Assembly: GCA_021786215.1 (NCBI GenBank)
Contig: JAJYNT010000464.1
Location: forward strand, 1-6,534
DNA length: 6,534 nucleotides
From: Chloroflexota bacterium
Lineage (GTDB): Bacteria; Chloroflexota; UBA6077
Direction of reading: 5' to 3'
Under the pieces are notes generated by a model, which saw nothing but the letters and a program-made list of their open reading frames with translations, was not told where the DNA came from and searched no databases. Position 1 is the first letter of the stretch. Each line of letters starts with the position of its first letter. Below are positions 1 to 6,534 of the stretch, one piece after another. The position numbers were made by a program, and so were the translations under genes.

Positions 1-362
1 ATCAGAGTCGCCTGCTTCACGTTACGCTCCGGCATAGTCCGCCCGCGGCGAGCGAAGAAAGCTCTCAGTTCCGCCTCCAACTCAGGCTGAACGACCATCT
101 CTTCGCCCAATAGCTCGGAGATGGATTCTCGGGTTAGGTCGTCGCCTGTGGGACCGAGCCCGCCGCTGATCACGATCAGATCCGACCGCTCCCACCCTCG
201 ACGCAAAGCGTCGACCAACCGGCCCTGGTTGTCCCCCACCTGGCTGATCCAATAGACATCGATGCCAAGAGTGGACAGCGACTGGGCCAGCCACGGGGCA
301 TTGGTATCTACCAGCTGCCCCAGCAGCAGCTCTGTGCCCACCGAAAGGATTTCTGCTCTCAT
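1..362 (-). CDS. cinA: CinA-family protein, N-terminal domain (3' end outside window)
   Basis: The visible 120 residues are the start of a CinA protein, whose N-terminal domain has the MoaB/MogA molybdopterin-binding fold (COG1058). In characterised relatives this domain has ADP-ribose pyrophosphatase activity, and the C-terminal PncC domain is an NMN deamidase. Only the first domain is visible, so the presence of PncC is unknown. Diagnostic motifs are SVGTELLLGQLVDTN at residues 7-21, a VGDN stretch near 42-45, and LIVISGGLGPTGDDLTRE near 62-79, the nucleotide/pterin-binding loop of the family. The ATG at 362-360 lies 4 nt after the thiD stop and is preceded by a purine-rich GAGGATGAGGGA that includes that stop, so translation is probably coupled to thiD. 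The frame is open to the window edge. The family assignment is firm; the exact in vivo role is not shown by the sequence. Confidence 0.93.
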   Translation of the reverse strand, partial: MRAEILSVGTELLLGQLVDTNAPWLAQSLSTLGIDVYWISQVGDNQGRLVDALRRGWERSDLIVISGGLGPTGDDLTRESISELLGEEMVVQPELEAELRAFFARRGRTMPERNVKQATL

Positions 363-366
363 TCCC

Positions 367-1158
367 TCATCCTCTGCCGTGTAGTGCGTAGAGGTGGTTC
401 ACTGGCCCGTGACCCTTTCCAATCGCGTAAGCATAGCGGATGGCCGCGGTAATATACTCCTTGGCTGCGGCCACGGCATCAGCCACATCCCGACCCAGGG
501 CCAGGTACGCAGCGATGGCCGCTGACAACGTGCAGCCAGTCCCATGAGTGTTGCTGGTGTTGATGCGGGGGCTGCTGTAAGGGATGAAATGTCCACCATC
601 GAACAGCCAGTCGACCGCATCGCCGGAAGTATGTCCACCCTTTACCAGCACGTAGCCGGGTCCAAGCTGATGAATGCGCCTGCAAGCCTCATGCACTTCT
701 TGCTCGTTTGTGATCTGCATTCCGGCCAGCACCTCTGCCTCCCGAAGGTTGGGGGTGATCACCAGGGCCAACGGCAACAATCGAAACTTCACCGCATCGA
801 TGGCATCTTCCCTGAGCAGGAGGTCACCACTGGTGGCCACCATCACCGGGTCGACGACAACCTTGGAGACGCCATGCTGCCGAATCTTGCCGGCGACTGC
901 ATCAATGATCTCCGAATTGGACAGCATGCCCGTCTTCATGGCGTCTATGCCGATGTCGAAAGCTATGGCATCAAACTGCGCCTCGACGAAAGCTGGAGGA
1001 ATATCGAGGATCCCGCTCACCCCTTGGGTATTCTGAGCGGTGAGAGCGGTGATGGCAGAGCTTCCGTGCACCCCTATCGCCGCGAAAGTCTTCAAGTCGG
1101 CCTGGATCCCGGCACCCCCCCCGGAGTCAGACCCCGCCACGGTCATAGCTGTCTTCAT
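367..1158 (-). CDS. thiD: Hydroxymethylpyrimidine/phosphomethylpyrimidine kinase ThiD
   Basis: This is a 263-residue cytosolic kinase of the ribokinase-like fold. It phosphorylates HMP and then HMP-P to HMP-PP, the pyrimidine half of thiamin. The length is normal for stand-alone ThiD, with no ThiE fusion. Visible motifs are [19 protein letters not shown] (5-23, substrate pocket), [12 protein letters not shown] (36-47), [15 protein letters not shown] (101-115), [11 protein letters not shown] (134-144), VLVKGGH (170-176) and [15 protein letters not shown] (202-216). The last holds the GTGC anion hole and the cysteine typical of ThiD. The ATG at 1158 is chosen because the kinase motif begins at once and GGGGGGATC sits directly upstream. 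The frame stays open back to 1377, but that extension is low-complexity intergenic translation running through a repeat. The stop is 4 nt before cinA. No TPP riboswitch was recognised upstream, and no other thiamin gene is in the window. Confidence 0.96.
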   Translation of the reverse strand: MKTAMTVAGSDSGGGAGIQADLKTFAAIGVHGSSAITALTAQNTQGVSGILDIPPAFVEAQFDAIAFDIGIDAMKTGMLSNSEIIDAVAGKIRQHGVSKVVVDPVMVATSGDLLLREDAIDAVKFRLLPLALVITPNLREAEVLAGMQITNEQEVHEACRRIHQLGPGYVLVKGGHTSGDAVDWLFDGGHFIPYSSPRINTSNTHGTGCTLSAAIAAYLALGRDVADAVAAAKEYITAAIRYAYAIGKGHGPVNHLYALHGRG

Positions 1159-1161
1159 GAT

Positions 1162-1167
1162 CCCCCC
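1162..1167 (-). promoter_or_regulatory. Probable Shine-Dalgarno site of thiD
   Basis: A run of six G (GGGGGG) followed by ATC lies directly before the ATG at 1158. GGGGGGATC resembles the GGAGGTGATC complement of the 16S tail with a deletion. It supports the ATG at 1158 over the in-frame ATG seven codons upstream, which has no purine-rich stretch in front of it. Confidence 0.5.
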
Positions 1168-1235
1168 GTTCACAGCCATCGGCCTGCACCGAACCGAAGC
1201 CAGCAAGGTCGGTGGGCTAGAGCAGAACGGTATGA

Positions 1236-1264
1236 AGTGTATTCCATCGTCGCCACCCTGCCAA
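1236..1264 (-). promoter_or_regulatory. Candidate sigma70-type promoter for thiD-cinA
   Basis: On the minus strand TTGGCA (1264-1259; 5 of 6 to TTGACA) is followed by exactly 17 nt and then TACACT (1241-1236; 4 of 6 to TATAAT). Transcription would begin near 1229, giving a leader of about 70 nt before the thiD ATG. A short T5 stretch (GATTTTTGCCC) lies just upstream of the -35. Its placement between the repeat element and thiD makes sense for a separate thiD-cinA transcription unit. The match was found by eye and could be chance. Confidence 0.4.
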
Positions 1265-1313
1265 GGGCAAAAATCGGTCTGACCCGCGATGGAGTGGCGG
1301 CTGCGCAAGAAGG

Positions 1314-1412
1314 CATGGTCCGCGAGGGCGGGGGTCCAGGCATCCCATCTCCCCGTGAGGCCACTCCTCCACACCAACGTGGATCCCTGGATGCCCGATC
1401 AGGTCGGGCATG
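1314..1412. repeat. Small palindromic intergenic element with imperfect terminal inverted repeats
   Basis: The 32-nt ends 1314-1345 and 1381-1412 are inverted copies of each other, matching at 21 of 32 positions by hand alignment. The shared blocks are CATG at the outer tip, CGGG in the middle, and TCCAGG plus ATCC at the inner side. The right end alone contains a perfect 8-bp palindrome, ATGCCCGA-TCAGG-TCGGGCAT (1391-1411). Its translation gives the MPDLIGHPG string that recurs as a spurious peptide in many genomes carrying dispersed palindromic repeats. The left end has a decayed small stem, CCGCGAGGGCGG. The element is non-coding and fills much of the hemD-thiD gap. It is likely a MITE/REP-like dispersed repeat, but with a single copy here its repetitive nature is inferred. 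No target-site duplication was recognised. Transcribed from hemD, it would fold into a hairpin and might help end the transcript, although no U-tract follows. Confidence 0.6.
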
Positions 1413-1430
1413 ACGGTCTGAGGAAAGGGG

Positions 1431-2948
1431 CTATTGAGCCAGATATTCCACCATCGCACTCACTAGTCCCGGAATAGTGTGCTCAGAGGCTACCAGATCC
1501 ACCCTGATCCCTAGCTCTCTGGCAGTGGAAGCTGTGATGGGCCCGATGCAGGCGACCGCTGTTCCTGCTAGAAGGGACACCGCGTCCTCGCCCAACCCCG
1601 CGACGAAATATCGGACCGTCGAGGAGCTGGCGAATGTCACCGCATCCATCTGGCCTGTGGACATCCAATCTCTGAGTCGGGAAAGGTCGCTCCTGGCCGG
1701 CACCGTCCGATAAGCGACGACATTGTCTACCAGGGCACCTGCCCTCTCCAGTTCTATCGCCAGGGCCTCCCTCGCGAGGTCGGCTCTGGGCAGTAGGATC
1801 TTGCGACCGGCCACCCCCGAGGACACCAGCGCCGCCGCCGCCGCCTCGGCTACAAACTCCGCGGGCACCAGATCCACCTTCAGGTGATACCCGCGGAGCT
1901 CCTGCGCTGTGGCCGGCCCGATGGCAGCGAGTCGAGCCCCTCCGAATGCTCTCACGTCTAATCCAAGGGCCTCTACCCTATCCAGAAGGGACTTCACTCC
2001 GTTCACGCTTGTGAATACAACCCAGTCGTATCCGCTCAGCCTCGCGATGGCCGCGTCCATCTCCTCGTATGACTCAGGAGGAACTATCTCCAGAACCGGC
2101 ACTTCCACCGGGTCGGCGCCCTGCTCCCGTAGCAACTCCGACAGGCTGCCGGCCTGATCGCGGCTGCGCGTCACAACAATGCGCTTCCCGAACAGGGGGC
2201 GGTTGTCCCACCAACGAAGCCGCTGACGCAAACCCACCACACCGCCTACCACCACGATTGCAGGGGGCCGAACACCCGCTTTGCGGACCGTATCGACTAT
2301 GTCAGACAGGGTGCCATCCACGGTCCTTTGCTGGGGCCAGGTTCCCCATCGGATAACCGCGACAGGCGTGCTCGCGGGAAGTCCATTCGCCGTCAACTGT
2401 TGGACTATCGTCTCGAGGTTGGTCAGACCCATAAGAAAGACCAAGGTGCCGGCACCGGTGGACAGTTTGTCCCAGCGCACGCTCGACTCCGTCTTCGTCG
2501 GGTCCTCGTGTCCGGTGACCACGGCGAACGAGCTGTTCTGTCCCCGATGGGTGACCGGGATCCCCGCGTAGGCAGGAACAGCCACCGCTGAAGTAACGCC
2601 TGGGATCACTTCAAAGGGAACACCGGCCGTCACCAGCGCTTCGGCCTCCTCACCCCCACGACCAAACACGAAGGGGTCACCGCCGTGCAGTCGAACGACG
2701 GTCTTGCCTTCCAGCGCCTCGGAGACCAGCAGTTTGTTGATTTCCTCCTGCGGACGTGTGTGGTGATTCGCGGACTTGCCGGCGTAGATCCGCTCGGCAT
2801 CGGCACGCATGTGCCGGTCGAGCAGCAGTGAGTTCGCCAGTCTGTCGTACACGACTACGTCAGCTCGACCCAACAGCTCGGCACCCCGAAGGGTGAGGAG
2901 ATTCGGGTCACCGGGGCCGCCCCCAACCAAATAGACCTTCCCGATCAT
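1431..2948 (-). CDS. cobA-hemD: Fused uroporphyrinogen-III C-methyltransferase / uroporphyrinogen-III synthase (CobA-HemD)
   Basis: This 505-residue protein joins two enzymes. Residues 1 to about 245 are the SAM-dependent methyltransferase (CobA/SUMT), which makes precorrin-2 from uroporphyrinogen III. Its motifs are YLVGGGPGDPNLLTLR (6-21), VVYDRL (32-37), RLHGGDPFVFGRGGEEAEAL (86-105), PGVTSA (116-121), GIPVTHR (129-135), FLMGL (171-175) and GTWPQQRTV (202-210). Residues from about 252 on are HemD, which cyclises hydroxymethylbilane with D-ring inversion: IVVTRSRDQA (257-266), YDWVVFTSVNGV (307-318), LAAIGPATAQEL (340-351), KILLPRAD (383-390), DAVTFASSSTVRYF (435-448) and CIGPITASTARELG (467-480). 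Both halves look full length, and a short arginine/tryptophan-rich linker near 240-250 separates them. The ATG at 2948 overlaps the hemC stop as ATGA and has GGGGAGG 7 nt upstream. The frame also continues upstream inside hemC, but without homology. Both product and substrate of HemD are handled by neighbours, so the operon context agrees. Confidence 0.96.
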   Translation of the reverse strand: MIGKVYLVGGGPGDPNLLTLRGAELLGRADVVVYDRLANSLLLDRHMRADAERIYAGKSANHHTRPQEEINKLLVSEALEGKTVVRLHGGDPFVFGRGGEEAEALVTAGVPFEVIPGVTSAVAVPAYAGIPVTHRGQNSSFAVVTGHEDPTKTESSVRWDKLSTGAGTLVFLMGLTNLETIVQQLTANGLPASTPVAVIRWGTWPQQRTVDGTLSDIVDTVRKAGVRPPAIVVVGGVVGLRQRLRWWDNRPLFGKRIVVTRSRDQAGSLSELLREQGADPVEVPVLEIVPPESYEEMDAAIARLSGYDWVVFTSVNGVKSLLDRVEALGLDVRAFGGARLAAIGPATAQELRGYHLKVDLVPAEFVAEAAAAALVSSGVAGRKILLPRADLAREALAIELERAGALVDNVVAYRTVPARSDLSRLRDWMSTGQMDAVTFASSSTVRYFVAGLGEDAVSLLAGTAVACIGPITASTARELGIRVDLVASEHTIPGLVSAMVEYLAQ

Positions 2949-3865
2949 GACTGAACCTCCCCAAGCAGTTGGGCAGCACCCCTGGCCAGCAGCCTGTTGG
3001 CAATCCGCTCTCCGACGGCAGCGCCGTCTCGGTGGCCTCCCGACTCCCGTTCCCGCAACACCCTGCTCCCGTCTGGGCTCGCCACCAGCGCGTCCATAAC
3101 AAGCCCTGAGTTCTCGAAACGGCAAAGACAGGCCATTGGAAGCTGGCAGCCTCCTCCCATCACCCGTAGAAAAGCCCTCTCAGCCTCGGTAGCGCTTCGA
3201 GTGGCAGGGTCGTTCAGCACCGATAGCGTCTCCATAACCTCCTGGTCATCCTCTCGGATCTGAACCGCCAGCGCCCCCTGGCCTGGAGCCGGCAAGCAAA
3301 CGTGCAGGGGCAGGTACTCGGTAACCCTCGATGCGTACCCTAACCGCCCCAATCCCGCCGCAGCTAGCACCACGGCGTCCAGGTCCTCGCCCTCGGCCTT
3401 CCGAAGCCTGGTATCGACGTTGCCTCGCAAAGGCACGATCTCCAGATCGGGGCGATAGGCCAGCACTTGCGCCCGACGGCGCGAGCTACTGGTGCCTATC
3501 CGGGCACCGGCGGCAAGCTCCGACAGAGGCAGCCGGTGCCGGGAGATGGTCACGTCCCGCGGATCCTCTCGCTCCGGCACCGCAGCGATCACCAGGCCCG
3601 GCGCCATCGTCGAAGGAAGATCCTTCATGCTGTGAACGGCCAGGTCGATGCGTCCCTCCGACAGTGCCCTCTCTATCTCCTTGACGAAGAGACCCGTGCC
3701 CCCGATCTGCCACAAGGGCGCACCGGCCCTCACGTCGCCCTCCGTCGAAATCTTCTCAATACGCAAACGCAAGCCGGGCCACTTCAACGCGAGTTGATCG
3801 ACGACCCAGTGTGCCTGCCACATCGCCAGCGCGCTACCCCGCGTGCCCACCACCAGATCTCGCAT
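2945..3865 (-). CDS. hemC: Porphobilinogen deaminase (hydroxymethylbilane synthase) HemC
   Basis: This 306-residue cytosolic enzyme condenses four porphobilinogens into hydroxymethylbilane on a covalently held dipyrromethane primer. Visible signatures are VGTRGSALAMWQ (6-17), the VKEIERALSEGRIDLAVHSM stretch (61-80) followed by KDLP with the catalytic Asp82, REDPRDVTI (99-107), IGTSSSRRRAQV (123-134), PLRGNVDTRLRK (145-156), LAAAGLGRLG (167-176), LPAPGQGALAVQ (191-202) and ERAFLRVMGGGCQLP (229-243), where Cys240 is the cofactor attachment residue. Length and motif order are typical for the family. The ATG at 3865 starts two residues before the conserved strand; GGAGG at 3881-3877 lies 11 nt upstream, and AAGG is immediately adjacent. 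The stop TGA overlaps the next start (ATGA), implying coupled translation with HemD, which must act on its unstable product. It begins 48 nt after the sirC-type gene. The usual hemA is not between them. Confidence 0.97.
   Translation of the reverse strand: MRDLVVGTRGSALAMWQAHWVVDQLALKWPGLRLRIEKISTEGDVRAGAPLWQIGGTGLFVKEIERALSEGRIDLAVHSMKDLPSTMAPGLVIAAVPEREDPRDVTISRHRLPLSELAAGARIGTSSSRRRAQVLAYRPDLEIVPLRGNVDTRLRKAEGEDLDAVVLAAAGLGRLGYASRVTEYLPLHVCLPAPGQGALAVQIREDDQEVMETLSVLNDPATRSATEAERAFLRVMGGGCQLPMACLCRFENSGLVMDALVASPDGSRVLRERESGGHRDGAAVGERIANRLLARGAAQLLGEVQS
2956..2962 (-). promoter_or_regulatory. Shine-Dalgarno site of cobA-hemD inside the hemC 3' end
   Basis: GGGGAGG lies 7 nt before the ATG at 2948 and within the last codons of hemC. 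It decides the start: the same frame is open for another 59 codons inside hemC, but that extension matches nothing in CobA, whose nucleotide-binding motif begins a few residues after this ATG. Confidence 0.75.
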
Positions 3866-3906
3866 CCTTATGTAATCCTCCAGCCCTTCTCACCTATCGC
3901 AAAGGG

Positions 3907-3921
3907 GTGGGTCTCACCCAC
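3907..3921 (-). other. Short perfect hairpin over the stop codon of the sirC-type gene
   Basis: A perfect 6-bp stem with a 3-nt loop (GTGGGT, 3 nt, ACCCAC) spans the TGA of the precorrin-2 dehydrogenase gene. It lies about 40 nt before the hemC start, in a 48-nt spacer. On the minus strand it is followed by CCCTTTGCG, so it lacks the U-tract of a classical terminator. It could be a weak attenuator or a transcript-stability element, or simply chance. Confidence 0.3.
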
Positions 3922-4576
3922 GATCGTTCTGTGCCAACTTCAGGATCTCCTCTATTCGGACCCGAGCGGCCTCTTCGCCGCTGGACCGAAAGAGATCGAA
4001 GGCATTTGATTCAACCACTTCACTCCAGAATGCTTCCCGTTGGTCACTCAGCGGAAGCTCCCGCCGTATCCTTTGTCGTAGAGAAGCCAATAGCTGCAGG
4101 AAGGGGCCATATTCCGGCACCAGCAGCTCCTCCAGCTTCCTGCGGAGCTGCTTGGCGAGTGCCGGGCTCATCCCTCCCGTGGATATGGCCAGAGTCAACC
4201 CTTCTCGCTGAATTGTCGAAGGAACGATGAAGTTGCACAGCTCTGGGGCGTCCACCACGTTCGCCAGGAGGTTCAGACGAGATGCCTCGGCAGCGACTGC
4301 TCGGTTGATGTCCTCATCGGAAGTCGCGGCCACAACCAGAAAGCTGCCCTCCAGATCACCTGATCGATACTCTCGCGGCTCCAGAACGACTTGACCCACG
4401 GCAGCCAAGTCCCTCAGCCTCCGGTCAAGTTGCGGGGCAATCACGGTGACCACCGCTCCTGAGGCCAGCAGCTTCTCCACTTTCCGCAAGGCCACCTCAC
4501 CGCCACCGATGACAGTGACTCTTCGGCCCTCCAAGTCGAGAAAGACCGGAAAGTAGCTGTGGGGATGCGCCCTCAC
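3914..4576 (-). CDS. sirC: Precorrin-2 dehydrogenase / sirohydrochlorin-forming enzyme (SirC/Met8/CysG N-terminal type)
   Basis: The protein is about 220 residues and NAD-dependent. It oxidises precorrin-2 to sirohydrochlorin; Met8-type relatives also insert iron. With the chosen start, YFPVFLDLEGRRVTVIGGGE (8-27) contains the Rossmann GGG turn. It is followed by VALRKVEKLLASGAVVTVIA (28-47), FLVVAATSDEDINRAV (79-94), ANVVDAPELCNFIVPS (106-121) with the conserved Asp109 that is catalytic in CysG/Met8, and LAISTGGMSPALAKQLR (129-145). It lacks the methyltransferase half of CysG, which here sits in CobA-HemD. The start is uncertain. The GTG at 4576 is preferred because AAGGTGA (4591-4585) lies 8 nt upstream and the leader is short, as in relatives. 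An in-frame GTG at 4588 would give 224 residues. A much longer form beginning inside uvrA has no ribosome site. An iron chelatase gene is not in the window. Confidence 0.93.
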   Translation of the reverse strand: MRAHPHSYFPVFLDLEGRRVTVIGGGEVALRKVEKLLASGAVVTVIAPQLDRRLRDLAAVGQVVLEPREYRSGDLEGSFLVVAATSDEDINRAVAAEASRLNLLANVVDAPELCNFIVPSTIQREGLTLAISTGGMSPALAKQLRRKLEELLVPEYGPFLQLLASLRQRIRRELPLSDQREAFWSEVVESNAFDLFRSSGEEAARVRIEEILKLAQNDRG

Positions 4577-4584
4577 CCTCTCGG

Positions 4585-4591
4585 TCACCTT
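4585..4591 (-). promoter_or_regulatory. Probable Shine-Dalgarno site of the sirC-type gene
   Basis: AAGGTGA, a good match to the AAGGAGGTGA complement of the 16S tail with a three-base gap, lies 8 nt before the GTG at 4576. It overlaps the alternative GTG at 4588, which would itself have only a distant AAAGG about 12 nt upstream. This is the main reason for choosing the shorter protein. Confidence 0.45.
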
Positions 4592-4652
4592 GAACCAATG
4601 CCTTTCTAAGCCGCCTCTCACCTCTTCATGAGGGAGACGCGATGCGCATCCT

Positions 4653-6534
4653 CTACCGAACGGGTTCGCCGGCGAGGGCCCTTCCATTCGAGGGCACGGA
4701 CACACCGCGTAGGACCTGCTTCAAGAATTGCCCGGTGAAAGAGTTGGGATCGTCCGCCACCTCTTCCGGGGTACCCGTGGCCACAACCCATCCGCCGGCA
4801 TCGCCGCCCTCCGGTCCCAGATCGATGATCCAGTCGGCAACCTTGATCACATCCAGGTTGTGCTCGATCACGACAACGCTGTTTCCGGCATCCACCAATC
4901 GGTTCAGGACATCAAGCAGTCGTCCCACATCCGCGAAGTGGAGCCCGGTGGTTGGCTCGTCCAGGATATAGAGGGTACGGCCTGTGGCCCTCCTGGACAA
5001 CTCGGAGGCTAGCTTCACACGCTGGGCCTCGCCACCCGATAGGGTCGTTGCCGGCTGCCCCAAGCGAACGTAACCCAGCCCGACGTCGTTCAGCGTGGAC
5101 AGTTTGTTCCTGATGATGGGAATGTTCTCGAAGAATCCCAGCGCCTCCTCCACCGTCATCTCCAGCACGTCGGCGATGGTCTTCCCCTTGAATCGGACCT
5201 CTAGCGCCTCCCGGTTGTACCGTTTCCCCTTGCACACCTCACAGGGCACGTACACGTCCGGCAGGAAGTGCATCTCTATCTGGATGATGCCCTCACCGTG
5301 GCAGGCCTCACACCGACCACCCTTAACGTTGAAGGAGAAACGGCCAGGCAGATAACCTCTCATGCGCGCTTCCGGCAGCGACGCGAACAGCTCGCGTATA
5401 GGTGTGAAGGCGCCGGTATAGGTGGCCGGGTTTGAGCGTGGCGTCCGGCCTATGGGCGATTGGTCGATGTCTATGACCTTGTCCAGGTGCTCCAAACCAT
5501 CGATCCGGTCATGGGCTCCCGCTCGCTCCTTGGCCCGGTAAAGGGTCTGGGCGAGACGGCGAAAGAGGATATCTGAAACGAGACTGCTCTTCCCGGAGCC
5601 GGACACCCCGGTGACAGCTACGAATCTCCCCAACGGGAAGGACACGTCGACGTTCTTCAGGTTGTTCTCACGGGCTCCGAAGACCCGCAACTCTTTTCCG
5701 TGGCCCTGCCGCCGCCGAGGAGGCACCGGGACCATCATGTCGCCACCCAGAAACCTGCCGGTGAGGGAATCCGGACAAGCGATCAGATCCGCCACGCTGC
5801 CCGCGGCCACCAGTTCACCACCATGCTCCCCGGCTCCTGGGCCGATGTCGATGACGTAGTCGGCACTGCGGATCGTTTCTTCGTCGTGCTCGACGACGAT
5901 CAGCGTGTTGCCCAAATCCCGCAGGCGGGTCAAGGTCTGGATCAGTCGGTGATTATCCCGCTGGTGCAGCCCGATGCTCGGCTCATCCAGGATGTACAGC
6001 ACCCCCATCAGACCCGATCCAATCTGAGTAGCCAGCCGGATGCGCTGGGCCTCGCCACCCGACAGGGTGGCCGCGGTCCGGTCCAGGGTCAAGTAGTCCA
6101 GCCCCACGTCCACCAGAAACCCGAGCCGCGCCTTGATCTCCTTGAGGATCTGTCGGGCAATCAGCATGTCCCGTTCGCCCAGCGGGCGATCCTCGTCTGG
6201 GAAGCCGGCCGGCGCGAAGGCGACTCCTCGAAAAGCGCCAGGCTCCCCCTCCAGGAAGCGGAAGAACTCCAGTGCTTTCCACACCGAGAGCCTGGTCACC
6301 TCCACGATCGATCGACCCGCCACAGTCACGGCCAGCACTTCAGGCTTCAACCGTGCCCCTCCACAGGCCGGACAGGGCTTGCTGGACATGTACCGCTCTA
6401 TCTCCGACCTGATGAAGTCTGAGTCGGTTTCCCGGTAGCGGCGCTCCAGATTCGGGATCACCCCTTCGTAAGCCATGTTGTACTCGTGGGAACGACCATC
6501 TCGATGTCGGTGCCTCACACGGACTCGCTCGCCG
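4653..6534 (-). CDS. uvrA: Excinuclease ABC subunit A, UvrA (5' end outside window)
   Basis: About 626 codons are present, the C-terminal two thirds of a protein usually near 950 residues. UvrA is the ABC-family ATPase that finds bulky DNA lesions and loads UvrB. The frame is open to the window edge. In gene order the visible parts are: [18 protein letters not shown] (about 6467-6414), [12 protein letters not shown] (about 6371-6336), the first-ATPase signature LSGGEAQR and Walker [12 protein letters not shown] (about 6065-5960), the second Walker [10 protein letters not shown] (5609-5583), a zinc finger CX2C-X19-CX2C whose cysteines begin at about 5312 and end near 5232, and the second LSGGEAQR with [11 protein letters not shown] (about 5042-4940). 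All nucleotide-binding motifs look intact. The C-terminus carries a short unconserved tail rich in G, A and V before the TAG. It is followed on the same strand by the tetrapyrrole genes, but the roles are unrelated. Confidence 0.98.
   Translation of the reverse strand, partial: GERVRVRHRHRDGRSHEYNMAYEGVIPNLERRYRETDSDFIRSEIERYMSSKPCPACGGARLKPEVLAVTVAGRSIVEVTRLSVWKALEFFRFLEGEPGAFRGVAFAPAGFPDEDRPLGERDMLIARQILKEIKARLGFLVDVGLDYLTLDRTAATLSGGEAQRIRLATQIGSGLMGVLYILDEPSIGLHQRDNHRLIQTLTRLRDLGNTLIVVEHDEETIRSADYVIDIGPGAGEHGGELVAAGSVADLIACPDSLTGRFLGGDMMVPVPPRRRQGHGKELRVFGARENNLKNVDVSFPLGRFVAVTGVSGSGKSSLVSDILFRRLAQTLYRAKERAGAHDRIDGLEHLDKVIDIDQSPIGRTPRSNPATYTGAFTPIRELFASLPEARMRGYLPGRFSFNVKGGRCEACHGEGIIQIEMHFLPDVYVPCEVCKGKRYNREALEVRFKGKTIADVLEMTVEEALGFFENIPIIRNKLSTLNDVGLGYVRLGQPATTLSGGEAQRVKLASELSRRATGRTLYILDEPTTGLHFADVGRLLDVLNRLVDAGNSVVVIEHNLDVIKVADWIIDLGPEGGDAGGWVVATGTPEEVADDPNSFTGQFLKQVLRGVSVPSNGRALAGEPVR

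Noticed and set aside
1159..1377. N-terminal extension of ThiD from 1377
   Set aside because: The extra 73 residues have no ThiD homology and are translated from the intergenic repeat and candidate promoter. The ATG at 1158 has a ribosome site and the right family length.
544..1413. 289-residue plus-strand open frame opposite thiD
   Set aside because: It is antisense to a clear thiD, has no recognisable domain, and exists because GC-rich codon bias keeps the opposite frames open. It also runs through the repeat element.
1159..1430. Possible TPP riboswitch upstream of thiD
   Set aside because: I looked for the conserved CUGAGA and the ACC-CUGAUC-type core on the minus strand and did not see them in a proper arrangement.
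2949..3125. N-terminal extension of CobA-HemD inside hemC
   Set aside because: Fifty-nine arginine-rich residues without CobA similarity. The ATG at 2948 has a strong ribosome site and overlaps the hemC stop in the standard ATGA manner.
4589..4652. Tiny open frames (7 and 3 codons, overlapping as ATGA) and a GATGCGCATC palindrome between uvrA and the sirC-type gene
   Set aside because: They are too short and featureless to call a leader peptide. The palindrome is only 10 bp and has no partner site in the window.
5700..6422. 240-residue plus-strand open frame opposite uvrA
   Set aside because: It lies antisense to highly conserved UvrA motifs, and its glutamine/histidine-rich composition is what antisense translation of such sequence gives. 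No plausible domain was seen.

Overview
The window is a compact, clearly GC-rich bacterial segment in which every convincing gene lies on the minus strand. The genes are best read from high to low coordinates: uvrA (5' end outside the window), a precorrin-2 dehydrogenase (sirC type), hemC, a fused cobA-hemD, thiD, and the start of cinA (3' end outside the window). No tRNA, rRNA, CRISPR array, insertion sequence or phage gene was recognised. Nothing in the sequence fixes the species. The CobA-HemD fusion and the GC-rich, tightly packed layout would suit several environmental phyla. Chloroflexota is a weak guess based on general impression only.

Region 4653-6534 is the C-terminal two thirds of UvrA, the damage-recognition ATPase of nucleotide excision repair. 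After a gap of about 76 nt comes the tetrapyrrole block (1431-4576). HemC makes hydroxymethylbilane. The HemD half of the fusion closes it to uroporphyrinogen III. The CobA half methylates that to precorrin-2, and the SirC-type enzyme oxidises precorrin-2 to sirohydrochlorin. The three genes therefore cover porphobilinogen to sirohydrochlorin, the siroheme/cobalamin branch, and uroporphyrinogen III can also feed heme. The hemC stop and the cobA-hemD start overlap as ATGA. The usual partners hemA, hemB and hemL are not in the window.

Region 1159-1430 is the only sizeable gap. It holds an imperfect inverted-repeat element of about 99 bp that looks like a small mobile intergenic palindromic repeat, and a plausible sigma70-type promoter driving thiD. 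The thiD-cinA pair (4 nt apart) therefore looks like a separate transcription unit behind the tetrapyrrole operon. ThiD phosphorylates HMP/HMP-P for thiamin synthesis, and CinA belongs to the nucleotide-repair/NMN-deamidase family.

This is mostly ordinary housekeeping DNA. I found no evidence for a previously undescribed system. The items most worth a second look are the repeat element, the unusual partners of the tetrapyrrole block, and the start codon of the sirC-type gene.
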